This document shows positions 6,582 to 13,845 of a DNA stretch of 26,306 bases, in pieces. Source of the stretch: JAWPNA01 sp045402695 (GTDB taxonomy: Bacteria; Acidobacteriota; Polarisedimenticolia; JACPZX01; DASXTC01); the NCBI GenBank assembly GCA_045402695.1, contig JAWPNA010000046.1:1-26306 (forward strand), read 5' to 3'. The notes under the pieces are model-generated. The model searched no databases, was not told where the DNA came from, and saw nothing but the letters and a program-made list of their open reading frames with translations. The translations under genes were made by a program, and so were the position numbers. Positions within the stretch are counted from its first letter, which is position 1. Every line of letters begins with the position of its first letter.

Positions 6582-7982
6582 GTGCTTCTCGCGCTGGCAT
6601 GCTCGACCGCCCCGCTGGCCGACACAGTCCACCTGAAGGACGGCCGCACGCTCCAGCTCGACGACTGCAGGCAGGACGGCGCTGAGTTAACGTGCCGGCG
6701 CGCGGGCGGCGTCATCGGCATCCCGCTGAGCCAGGTGGAGAAGGTCGAGAAAGACCCATCCGGCCCGACGCGGTCCTCGCCTGCTGCGCGCGAGACCCTG
6801 CCCCACACCGCCGCCTCGTCTCGGGCGCCGGTCCTGGATCCTCTGCCGCCAGACGCCGGCTTCGGAGCGGGCACTTCGGGCAGGCTGAGCCCCACCGTCG
6901 CCCTCGCCCGCATCGAGACGTTGCTGCCGATCGCGACAAGCCCCGCCAGACCGGGGGCTGATCGCGCGGCAGCCCGGAGGGAGATCGCCGTGCTGTATGC
7001 GTTTCTCGGCAATGCGGACATGCTTCGGAAGGACTACGAGCAAGGCACGGCTCGCTACACCAGCGCCCTCGAGTACGACCCCGCCCTGCTGGTCGCCCGG
7101 CTCAACCTCTGCACGGCCCTCATCAACCTCAATAGGTACCGGGGGGCCGAGGAAGCCTTGAGACAGGTCCTCGCAGCGCATCCAGGAGAAGCCCGCGCGC
7201 TGGAGCTGCTGGGCGAAGCCGCCTTCCAGCAGGGAAGGATGGAAGAAGCCATCGATTTCTGGGAGAAGGCGATCAAGTCGAATCCGACCCAGAAGCTGCA
7301 GGCCCGCCTGGACCGCGCGCGCCGCCTGCTGAAGGCGGAGGAAGGGTTTCATCGGTCCGATGCATCGCACTTCTCCCTCAAATTCGATGGCCAGGAGGCA
7401 TCACCCGAGCTGGCGCAAGAGATCCTCTCCTGCCTCGAGGAGTCCTGGTCGGATCTGGCGATACGCTTCGCACACTACCCCGAGGCGGTGATCCAGGTGA
7501 CGCTGTACTCGAACCGCGTGTTCTACGACGCGACGGAATCTCCGTCGTGGGCCGGCGGGGTGTACGACGGCCAGATGAGGATCCCGATCCGCGGGCTGAC
7601 CCATCTGACTCCCCGGGCCAGGCAGGTCCTGGTGCACGAGCTGACGCACAGCTTCATCGCCGCGAAGGCGCATGACAACGCCCCGGACTGGATCCAGGAA
7701 GGGATGGCACAGATCATGGAAGGCCGAGGCCGGCGTGCCGATCGGGCTGCGCCGGCCAGGGAGTGCGGCGGACAGGAGGCGGTGGCCTGCGGGAAGGAGT
7801 TCTCCTACCCGAAATCCCTTTCGCAGATGGAGTTTTTCCTCGACACCTGGTCCACGTCCCACGTCAACGATCTGCTGGATCAGCTCGGGCGTGGGGTTGA
7901 TATTGACACCGCGCTTCGGGCGGTGATTGGACTTTCCCACGAGGAGTTTCTCCGAGCCTGGGGAGAGTGGTTGTCGCGCTGA
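6582..7982 (+). CDS. Exported TPR protein with HExxH peptidase-MA-like domain
   Basis: The mature part begins with a small beta domain (DTVHLKDGRTLQLDDC). TPR-type helices follow at about 6970-7340 (including YEQGTARYTSALEYDP and GRMEEAIDFWEKAIKSNP), and then a metallopeptidase-like domain resembling peptidase MA. HELTH is at 7635-7649, and the third ligand is the Glu of DWIQEGMAQ (codon 7698-7700), giving a HExxH-x16-E gluzincin pattern. A hydrophobic stretch (AVLLALACSTAPLA) before DTVHLK looks like a signal peptide. The start is uncertain: the frame is open from 6360, but no ATG lies between the previous stop and this stretch. I use GTG at 6582; ATT at 6567 is possible. It follows the PATAN-SPOR gene directly and is 17 nt from the next gene, so one transcript is likely. 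The substrate is unknown. Confidence 0.8.
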   Translation: MLLALACSTAPLADTVHLKDGRTLQLDDCRQDGAELTCRRAGGVIGIPLSQVEKVEKDPSGPTRSSPAARETLPHTAASSRAPVLDPLPPDAGFGAGTSGRLSPTVALARIETLLPIATSPARPGADRAAARREIAVLYAFLGNADMLRKDYEQGTARYTSALEYDPALLVARLNLCTALINLNRYRGAEEALRQVLAAHPGEARALELLGEAAFQQGRMEEAIDFWEKAIKSNPTQKLQARLDRARRLLKAEEGFHRSDASHFSLKFDGQEASPELAQEILSCLEESWSDLAIRFAHYPEAVIQVTLYSNRVFYDATESPSWAGGVYDGQMRIPIRGLTHLTPRARQVLVHELTHSFIAAKAHDNAPDWIQEGMAQIMEGRGRRADRAAPARECGGQEAVACGKEFSYPKSLSQMEFFLDTWSTSHVNDLLDQLGRGVDIDTALRAVIGLSHEEFLRAWGEWLSR

Positions 7983-7999
7983 GCCGCAAAAGGAGCATC

Positions 8000-9484
8000 G
8001 TGGTGGGGACCAGCTACACGGGAACGCTGGTGGAACTGCTGGGGGCGGTGGCGCGCGAGGCGCGCTCCGGCCGGCTCCTCCTGGCGGGCGAGGCGGGCGG
8101 CTCGCTCGGCTTCAGCAAGGGGGAGCTCGCGTCGTTCACGCCCCCGGAGGGACAGGCGATCCCGACGTCGGCGAAAGGTGGCGCCGGCGCAATGGACATC
8201 GCCGCGCTGCGACAGCGGATCTGCCAGGCCGCCCTCATGGCCGCCTCGCGCGGAGTCAACCCCCGGATACTCCCCCCGGCCGGCGCGAGCGACGGCGCCC
8301 TGGGGATGACCGCCGCCGATCTCGTCATCGATCTCTGCCGGCAGATCGACGACGCCTCGTGGCTGAAGGAGCGCATTCTGGACGATGACGACGGGAGGCT
8401 TGGGCCGCCCTCCTCCCCGCAGCGCGTGCAGCCGCGCGTGGCGCTGGGACCGAGTGAAGGGTTCCTGCTGTCGCGGGCCGACGGCTCCGTCAGTCTGGCG
8501 CAGATCCTCGCGACCACGCCGTTCGGCGAGATCGAGACGTTGAGGACACTGTTCGCCTTCAAGACAGCGGGCCTTCTCCGTTCTGCCTCCCGAGCGAATC
8601 CACCCAGTGCGGCCGCCGCTGCCGGCCGCGGCAACCTCCTGGATCTGGATCGCTTCCTGAAGAAAACGGCGCAAGGGGCGCCCCGCGCCGAGCCTCGACA
8701 TCGGGAGGCACCGGGTGCCGAGGACGTCCCATCCCCCGTCGATACGTCCTCCCCCTACACCCCTCAACAGCAGCGCGAGCGCGAGGAGCTCCTCGCCCGG
8801 TGTCGCGCGTCGGGCAATGACGATCACTACATGATCCTCGGAGTCGAACGCACCGCCCCGGAGGAGGCGATCCGGCGCGCCTACTACCAGCTCGCCCGCC
8901 GTTATCACCCGGATCGATTGCACAGGCCTCATCTGGAGGACATTCACCTGGAGCTGGAAGGCATGTTCGCGACCATCACCGAGGCGTACAATACGCTGAG
9001 CGATCCCCCGGCCCGAGGCGAGTACGATCGCGAGCTGGCCGAGTGGGGCGCGGCGCGCAAGAAGGACCCCACGCTCGACAAGCAGGCGGCGGCGCGCGAG
9101 GCGTACCTGCGGGGACGCAAGCTCATGGACGCCGGCAAGACCTTCGAGGCGATCCGGCTGTTCGAGACGGCGGTGAACCTCGAGCCGGGCCGCGCAGAGC
9201 ATTTCCATTTCCTCGGCGTCTGCCAGGCCCAGAACCCCCGGTGGAAGAAGAAGGCCGAGGAGAACCTCCTCAAGGCGATTGCAATGAATCCCTCGTCTGC
9301 GCAGAGCTTCCTGGAACTGGCCCGCCTCTACAAGAAAGGCGGCCTGGAGCGGCGCGCCGCCGAGACCTACGAGGCAGTCCTCAAGTGGGACCCGACCAAC
9401 GAGGAAGCGCTCGCGGCTCTTGGGCGCCAGAAGGACTCGATGTCCAGCACCGGCATCTTCCGGGGGATCTTCAAGAAGGACTGA
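8000..9484 (+). CDS. PATAN/DUF4388-like, J-domain and TPR protein
   Basis: This is a cytoplasmic protein of about 494 residues with three parts. An N-terminal PATAN-type segment (GTLVELLGAV, SGRLLLAG, LGFSKGELASF) is followed by a module at about 8447-8585 with LSRADGSVSLAQIL and GEIETLRTLFAF. A J domain at about residues 271-345 starts at DHYMILGVERTAPEEAIRRA. Its HPD triad (8906-8914, within ARRYHPDRLHRP) is intact, so it could stimulate a DnaK ATPase. TPR repeats (about 364-480) end in a basic tail. The frame is open from GTG 7967, but AAGGAG at 7990-7995 points to GTG 8000 or GTG 8003 as the start. No dnaK is in the window. The cluster with the two upstream genes suggests that it works with them. 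The domain calls are firm; the function is inferred. Confidence 0.87.
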   Translation: MVGTSYTGTLVELLGAVAREARSGRLLLAGEAGGSLGFSKGELASFTPPEGQAIPTSAKGGAGAMDIAALRQRICQAALMAASRGVNPRILPPAGASDGALGMTAADLVIDLCRQIDDASWLKERILDDDDGRLGPPSSPQRVQPRVALGPSEGFLLSRADGSVSLAQILATTPFGEIETLRTLFAFKTAGLLRSASRANPPSAAAAAGRGNLLDLDRFLKKTAQGAPRAEPRHREAPGAEDVPSPVDTSSPYTPQQQREREELLARCRASGNDDHYMILGVERTAPEEAIRRAYYQLARRYHPDRLHRPHLEDIHLELEGMFATITEAYNTLSDPPARGEYDRELAEWGAARKKDPTLDKQAAAREAYLRGRKLMDAGKTFEAIRLFETAVNLEPGRAEHFHFLGVCQAQNPRWKKKAEENLLKAIAMNPSSAQSFLELARLYKKGGLERRAAETYEAVLKWDPTNEEALAALGRQKDSMSSTGIFRGIFKKD

Positions 9485-9536
9485 TCCCCTTTCCGCCGGC
9501 GTGCCCTATACTGCGGCTTGGGAGTGACTCACCCGC

Positions 9537-10370
9537 ATGCCGCTCTTGCCGATTGCCGGCGCCGTCACCGTCATCACGGGAGCCTCTTCGGGAATCGGCC
9601 GCGCGGCTGCATGCCTGTTCGCTCGCCACGGCGCCCGCGTGGTGCTGGCCTCGCGCAACGAACCGCGCCTGAGGGACCTCCAGGCCGAGATTAACGGCTA
9701 CCCCGCCGAGGCCCTCGTGGTTCCCACCGACGTCACAAGCGACGAGCAGGTCCTCTCCTTGGCCCGGGCGACTCTCGCGAGGTTCGGCTCGATCGACATC
9801 CTGATCTGCAACGCCGGGGTGGGACTGTACAGCGACGTCGCGTCGCTTCCTCCGCAGGCATTGAGGCGGGTCTTCGATGTGAACTTCTTCGGCGTGGTGC
9901 GCTGTGTGCAAGCCGCGCTGCCCTCGATGCTCGAGCGCCGATCCGGCCTCATCCAGATCATCTCATCCGTCATCGGGCGCAGGTCGCTGCCAGGATACTC
10001 CGGCTACTGCGCCACCAAGTTCGCGCTGTACGCCCTGGCCGAGTCGTTGCGCGTGGAGCTGCACGGCACCGGCGTCACCGTGCAGACGGTCTACCCATCG
10101 CTGACCGCCACCGAGTTTCAGGACAACTCCATTATCCGGAATCCCGGTGAGACGCCGGGGCGCATCACCGCGATGCCAGCGGAGCAGGTGGCTCGGCGGA
10201 TGGTCGTGGCCGCGCGGCGCCGCACGCGCGATTGCGTGGTGGGCGTCCCTGGCCGCCTGCTCATCTGGCTCAACCGGCTTTCTCCGAGCCTGACCGACGC
10301 TGTTCTCGCCCGCGCCATGAGGCGCATGAGGCGCCCCCCCGCCGGGAGATCCCGTGCCGTACCTGATTGA
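9537..10370 (+). CDS. SDR-family NAD(P)-dependent oxidoreductase
   Basis: This is a classical short-chain dehydrogenase/reductase of 277 residues. The cofactor motif TGASSGIG is at 14-21, CNAG at 91-94, the active-site Ser at 143-144 (IISSVIG), and the catalytic pair Tyr157 and Lys161 in GYCATKFAL. SR at residues 39-40, after the second strand (LASRN), suggests NADP(H) preference. The C-terminal part (NPGETPGRITAMPAEQVARRMV) and a hydrophobic stretch near LLIWLNRLSPS resemble SDRs that act on lipids or other hydrophobic substrates, but the substrate cannot be read from sequence. The 52-bp gap after the PATAN-J gene includes a TATACT at 9507-9512 without a matching -35, so I do not call a promoter. 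The end overlaps the NYN gene by 17 bp. Confidence 0.93.
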   Translation: MPLLPIAGAVTVITGASSGIGRAAACLFARHGARVVLASRNEPRLRDLQAEINGYPAEALVVPTDVTSDEQVLSLARATLARFGSIDILICNAGVGLYSDVASLPPQALRRVFDVNFFGVVRCVQAALPSMLERRSGLIQIISSVIGRRSLPGYSGYCATKFALYALAESLRVELHGTGVTVQTVYPSLTATEFQDNSIIRNPGETPGRITAMPAEQVARRMVVAARRRTRDCVVGVPGRLLIWLNRLSPSLTDAVLARAMRRMRRPPAGRSRAVPD

Positions 10371-10827
10371 CGGCAACAACCTGCTCGGCGCGGCGCGGGA
10401 CCGGCGCCTCGATCTGCCCCGAGCGGAGGATGATCTGATCCGCGCCCTGGCCTCCTTCTCCGGCGGGAAGCGAGCGGGGCTGACGGTGGTGTTCGACGGC
10501 CCCGCGGGCCCACGACGCGGCGCGGGCCACGCCTCGCGGATCGGCAGGGTCAAGGTCCTCTATTCAGGGACCGGACGCAGCGCCGACGACGCGATCATCG
10601 CGGAGATCGAGCGCCACAGGAACAGCAAGGACTTCACTCTGGTGTCGTCGGACAACAAACTGAGGTCGCATGCCCGGCATCTCGGCTGCCGCGTGATGGG
10701 CTGCTCCGAGTTCGCGGCCGTCCTCTCGCGGGCCAAAGCCGCAACGAGTGGTCATGACGCGGAGCAGAAGCCCCTGCCCGGCGACATCGAGGAGTGGGAG
10801 CGGTACTTCTCCGGGGAGAAGCGATGA
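10354..10827 (+). CDS. YacP-like NYN-domain ribonuclease
   Basis: This 157-residue protein starts YLIDGNNLLG, the first acidic motif of NYN/YacP-type (PIN-like) nucleases. Candidate metal-binding acids are Asp6, Asp48 (VVFDGP), Asp78/79 (SADDAII) and Asp100 (LVSSDNKLR). This is the pattern expected for a Mg2+-dependent RNase; the Bacillus relative Rae1/YacP cuts mRNA on the ribosome. The C-terminal 45 residues are hydrophilic and end in an EEWERYF-like helix. The GTG start at 10354 has GGGAG about 4-5 nt upstream and overlaps the SDR end by 17 bp, so the genes are likely coupled. A short hairpin with a T-run follows the stop. The family is well supported; the target RNA is unknown. Confidence 0.88.
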   Translation: MPYLIDGNNLLGAARDRRLDLPRAEDDLIRALASFSGGKRAGLTVVFDGPAGPRRGAGHASRIGRVKVLYSGTGRSADDAIIAEIERHRNSKDFTLVSSDNKLRSHARHLGCRVMGCSEFAAVLSRAKAATSGHDAEQKPLPGDIEEWERYFSGEKR

Positions 10828-10848
10828 GCCAATCACCCAGTCGCCGGG

Positions 10849-10868
10849 GCGTGGCGGTCACGCTTTTT
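10849..10868 (+). terminator. Short intrinsic-type terminator after the NYN gene
   Basis: GCGTG (10849-10853) and CACGC (10859-10863) form a 5-bp stem with a 5-nt loop, followed by TTTTT (10864-10868). A sixth, G-U pair is possible. It starts 22 bp after the NYN stop and overlaps the last codons of the convergent ftcD gene. The stem is short, so it is a weak candidate. Confidence 0.4.
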
Positions 10869-12546
10869 CGAGCGACTCGCGCAGCGCCGCCGTCACCGCG
10901 TCCTTCAACGTGGCGGCGCGATGGAGCAGGCCCTCGGACTCGCTGCGCAGGCGGGCCGACGCGGCCGGATCGTCCAACCCGGGCAGGTTGATCCGCACGT
11001 TGTAGTAGGCTCCTTCCACCGCGGCGGCCGCCGCCAGGGCCGCCACGCCGGCGTCGCTCAGAGCGGAGGCGAGCCCCTCCCGCGCCATCTCGCCGGCCAG
11101 CTCCAGCGCCTTGATGGAGTCCCTCATCACCGACAGCGGCACCTCGATCGCGCCCAGCGTCGCTACGCGCACCGCATCCACGCGGGCGAGGCGGGCGGCG
11201 CGCTCGTCGTAGTTCCCGCGCGGGAGGCGGTTTGCCGCGATCAGCCGCTCGAATGCGTTGGCATCGGCGTCCACGGCATCAAGCAGCCTCGACTTGAGCG
11301 ACTGCGCCTCGCCCCCCAGCCGCGCGAATACTTCACGCCGGCCCTCCATTCCCTTGCGCTCGTAGCTCAGCGCCGACACCATGGCCGACAGCCCCGCCGA
11401 CAGCGCTCCGCAGATCGCGGCCACGCTGCCGCCCCCCGGCGCCGGCACGGCCGCGGATACTTCGTGCGCCAGATCCTCCAGGCTCATGCGCGCGAGGCGG
11501 CGCGGCTCCTCCACGCAATGCTCGATGATTTTCTTGCCGGGATCGAAGGCGGTGACGTCCTCGAGCCCGAGCGACACGATGGCGGCGCGCACCAGCTCGG
11601 GCTCGGCGGCGGCAGGTGACTTGCCCTGCTTCGCAAGGTAGTGGCGCCCGGCCATGCGGATCGCTTCGAGCGGAACCAGCCCCACGACCTCGCTTCCGGT
11701 GACGCGCAGCCCGAGGCGCGCGGCCTCCTGCTCCACCACCTCGAAGACCCTGTGCGGCGGCGTGACCTTGAAGTTGGTGAGGTTGATCGAGACCTGCGCC
11801 TGTCCGTACTCCTCGATATACCAGCCGGTGGCTCGCACACAGGCAAGAGTCGACCGTCCAGGCTCGGTGACCGTCGATCCGTCGGCGGCCTTCAGGATCC
11901 TGCCTTCGCTTCCCCGCTTCGGCCGGCCCGTCTCGCGGATCTCCTGCGCGATCAGGTTCGCCAGCTTGCGGTCCTTCGTGTTGAGGTCCACGTTGTAGGC
12001 GATGAGGAACTCCCGCGCCCCCACGACACTCGCGCCGGAGCGCGCGTTGAACCTGGCGGGGCCGAAGTCGGGGGCCCATGCAGGATCCTTCAGCTTCTTC
12101 TCCAGGCCCTCGTACTCTCCCTTGCGGATCTCGGCGAGGCTCCTGCGCGCGGGGCTGACGGCCGCTTCCTCGTAGAGGTACACGGGAATCCCGAGCTGCT
12201 CGCTCGCGCGCCGGCCCACCCGGCGCGCCAGCTCGATGCACTCCTTCATGGTCGTGTCGCCGAGCGGAACGAAGGGGCACACGTCGGTGGCGCCGATGCG
12301 CGGGTGTTCCCCCTTGTGCGCGCGCATGTCGATCAGAGCGGCCGCCCTCTCCATGGCGGCGAACGCCGCCTCCTCCACCGCATCAATCGGCCCCACGAAT
12401 GTGAACACCGTGCGGTTCGTGGCGGCGCCGGGATCGACGTCGAGCAGCCTGATGCCTCCCACCGAAGTCACCGCGGCCGCGATGGCGTCCGTGATGCCGC
12501 GGTCACGTCCTTCGCTGAAATTCGGAACGCACTCGACCAGTTTCAT
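10858..12546 (-). CDS. ftcD: Bifunctional glutamate formimidoyltransferase/formimidoyl-THF cyclodeaminase
   Basis: This enzyme moves the formimidoyl group of N-formimidoyl-glutamate to tetrahydrofolate and then releases ammonia to give 5,10-methenyl-THF. It links histidine breakdown to folate one-carbon metabolism. Both halves are present in 562 residues. The transferase starts MKLVECVPNFSEG and carries HKGEHPRIGATDVCPF, with His81 aligning with the catalytic His of the mammalian enzyme. The cyclodeaminase (from about residue 355) carries VPAPGGGSVAAICGALSAGL. This two-domain form is typical of animals and of some bacterial groups such as Acidobacteria-like and Bacteroidetes lineages. No other histidine-utilisation gene is in the window. 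It follows the FIST gene by 14 bp and ends the long minus-strand run. Confidence 0.95.
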   Translation of the reverse strand: MKLVECVPNFSEGRDRGITDAIAAAVTSVGGIRLLDVDPGAATNRTVFTFVGPIDAVEEAAFAAMERAAALIDMRAHKGEHPRIGATDVCPFVPLGDTTMKECIELARRVGRRASEQLGIPVYLYEEAAVSPARRSLAEIRKGEYEGLEKKLKDPAWAPDFGPARFNARSGASVVGAREFLIAYNVDLNTKDRKLANLIAQEIRETGRPKRGSEGRILKAADGSTVTEPGRSTLACVRATGWYIEEYGQAQVSINLTNFKVTPPHRVFEVVEQEAARLGLRVTGSEVVGLVPLEAIRMAGRHYLAKQGKSPAAAEPELVRAAIVSLGLEDVTAFDPGKKIIEHCVEEPRRLARMSLEDLAHEVSAAVPAPGGGSVAAICGALSAGLSAMVSALSYERKGMEGRREVFARLGGEAQSLKSRLLDAVDADANAFERLIAANRLPRGNYDERAARLARVDAVRVATLGAIEVPLSVMRDSIKALELAGEMAREGLASALSDAGVAALAAAAAVEGAYYNVRINLPGLDDPAASARLRSESEGLLHRAATLKDAVTAALRESLEKA

Positions 12547-12560
12547 CCGTCTCCCTCGAG

Positions 12561-13817
12561 TCAGGACGCGCGAGCGGCGGGGGCTTCGGACACCAGTACC
12601 ATCACGCCGGCGTAGTTGTGCAGCCGTGCCCGGCCGCTCGACGGCGCGATCTCCGCGAAACCGAAGAAGCCCGCCAGCGGCATGTGCGCATAGGTGTTCC
12701 GGATGTAGGCGGTATCGATGTCCGGGAGCCCGTAAAGGCCCTCTCCTCGCGCGCAGCAGTTGAAGTAAAGCCCCAGGCCGGGCCCTCCAATCCTCGGTAC
12801 GCTCGGCACGCTCTCTTCCAGCATGGCTTTCAGGTCGTCACGCGCTCCATCCGGGTCGCGCAGCGCGAAGCAGATCGTCTCCCCTACCGCGATCTCGCAT
12901 CCCACATAGATCGAACCATCGTCTGGATCCACGCCGAGGATGTTCCTCACGATGTACTGGCCGCGCTTCAACTCCCGCCCCGGCCCGGCGGGAAACGCCA
13001 CGAAGAGGTGGCGCGCGAGCCGATGGACGTCCTCCGAGATCTCGCGGCCCGGCCCCGCGAGCGACTCCAGAAGGGCGCGCACGGCGGGCGCGTCGTCTAA
13101 GGACTTGATCGCGTTACCCAGGGAGGCGGTCACGCGGCGCGGCCTGCCCACCGGCAGGCACGACTGCGTGACACCCACCGAGCAGACGATGGCACCCGTC
13201 AGAACCATGCCGCTGACGGCGTTGTTGGCGGCCTCGCCTCCGCAGAACTGGAAAGCGGCCTCGCTGCCGGCGCTGCCGGACGCGGCGCCTCCCCCTGCCA
13301 CCGGCACCGGCCCCGCAATCTCGTGAAGGCCGGCGAATAGCAGATCCGGGTTGCACGACAGCGTGTCGGGGAAGAGCACCACGAGGGCGTTGTGTGCGAG
13401 CAGGGGTTGGATGATCCTCCCGATCTCGCGGCCGACCTCCTCGTCGCGCCCCTTCAGGTCTTTCACGAAGAACGGCGTGATCTTCAGGGAGTCCGAGGCG
13501 AGCGCCAGCACCGCCACCCCGCGGTCTCCCTCGATCTCTCCCGCATCGGTGAGAACTCCCGCGCCGCTGCATCCGGCGAGGTGGCCCGTGCTGCAGGTCT
13601 TCCTGACGGCGCGCAGCATCCGCGAGTGTGCGGCGGCATCGTGGCCGGAGATGAACACCATCACCGCGTCAGCGGTTCTCGATCCCGAGGAGGCCAGACG
13701 GGACATCGCGGCGCGCGCCGCCTCCTGTGCGCACCGCTCCGGATCGTTTCCCCGCGCGAGCCCCGTGCCGGCTTGTATCACCGGCCTATCGTAACAGAGG
13801 CTCCCGGCATTGGCCAC
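12561..13817 (-). CDS. FIST domain signalling protein (FIST N + FIST C)
   Basis: This soluble protein has about 406-418 residues. The FIST N part has ADAVMVFISGHD, HLAGCSGAGVLT and GDRGVAVLAL. The FIST C part ends with YFNCCARGEGLYG, MPLAGFFGFAEIAP and LHNYAGVMVLVSE, the family's conserved close. FIST domains are sensory modules predicted to bind small ligands such as amino acids, and are often linked to histidine kinases or methyl-accepting proteins; here there is no transmitter domain. The longest frame begins at GTG 13817. A second GTG at 13781, directly before IQAGTGLARG, fits the domain edge better, and neither has a strong ribosome site. Its place between mutS2 and ftcD (28 bp and 14 bp gaps) suggests co-transcription. 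No ligand can be named. Confidence 0.9.
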   Translation of the reverse strand: MANAGSLCYDRPVIQAGTGLARGNDPERCAQEAARAAMSRLASSGSRTADAVMVFISGHDAAAHSRMLRAVRKTCSTGHLAGCSGAGVLTDAGEIEGDRGVAVLALASDSLKITPFFVKDLKGRDEEVGREIGRIIQPLLAHNALVVLFPDTLSCNPDLLFAGLHEIAGPVPVAGGGAASGSAGSEAAFQFCGGEAANNAVSGMVLTGAIVCSVGVTQSCLPVGRPRRVTASLGNAIKSLDDAPAVRALLESLAGPGREISEDVHRLARHLFVAFPAGPGRELKRGQYIVRNILGVDPDDGSIYVGCEIAVGETICFALRDPDGARDDLKAMLEESVPSVPRIGGPGLGLYFNCCARGEGLYGLPDIDTAYIRNTYAHMPLAGFFGFAEIAPSSGRARLHNYAGVMVLVSEAPAARAS

Positions 13818-13845
13818 AATTCGCGGACTTCCCGGACCCGGACAG

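Noticed and set aside
7880..9208. Long 442-codon open frame antisense to the PATAN-J-TPR gene
   Set aside because: Its translation is rich in Arg/Gly/Ala without domain motifs. Long antisense frames are expected in GC-rich genes with this codon use, and the plus strand has a clear J domain and TPRs.
9507..9512. TATACT resembling a -10 box upstream of the SDR gene
   Set aside because: There is no -35 match at 16-18 bp, and the only ribosome-like GGGAG is about 12 nt from the ATG. This is not enough to call a promoter.
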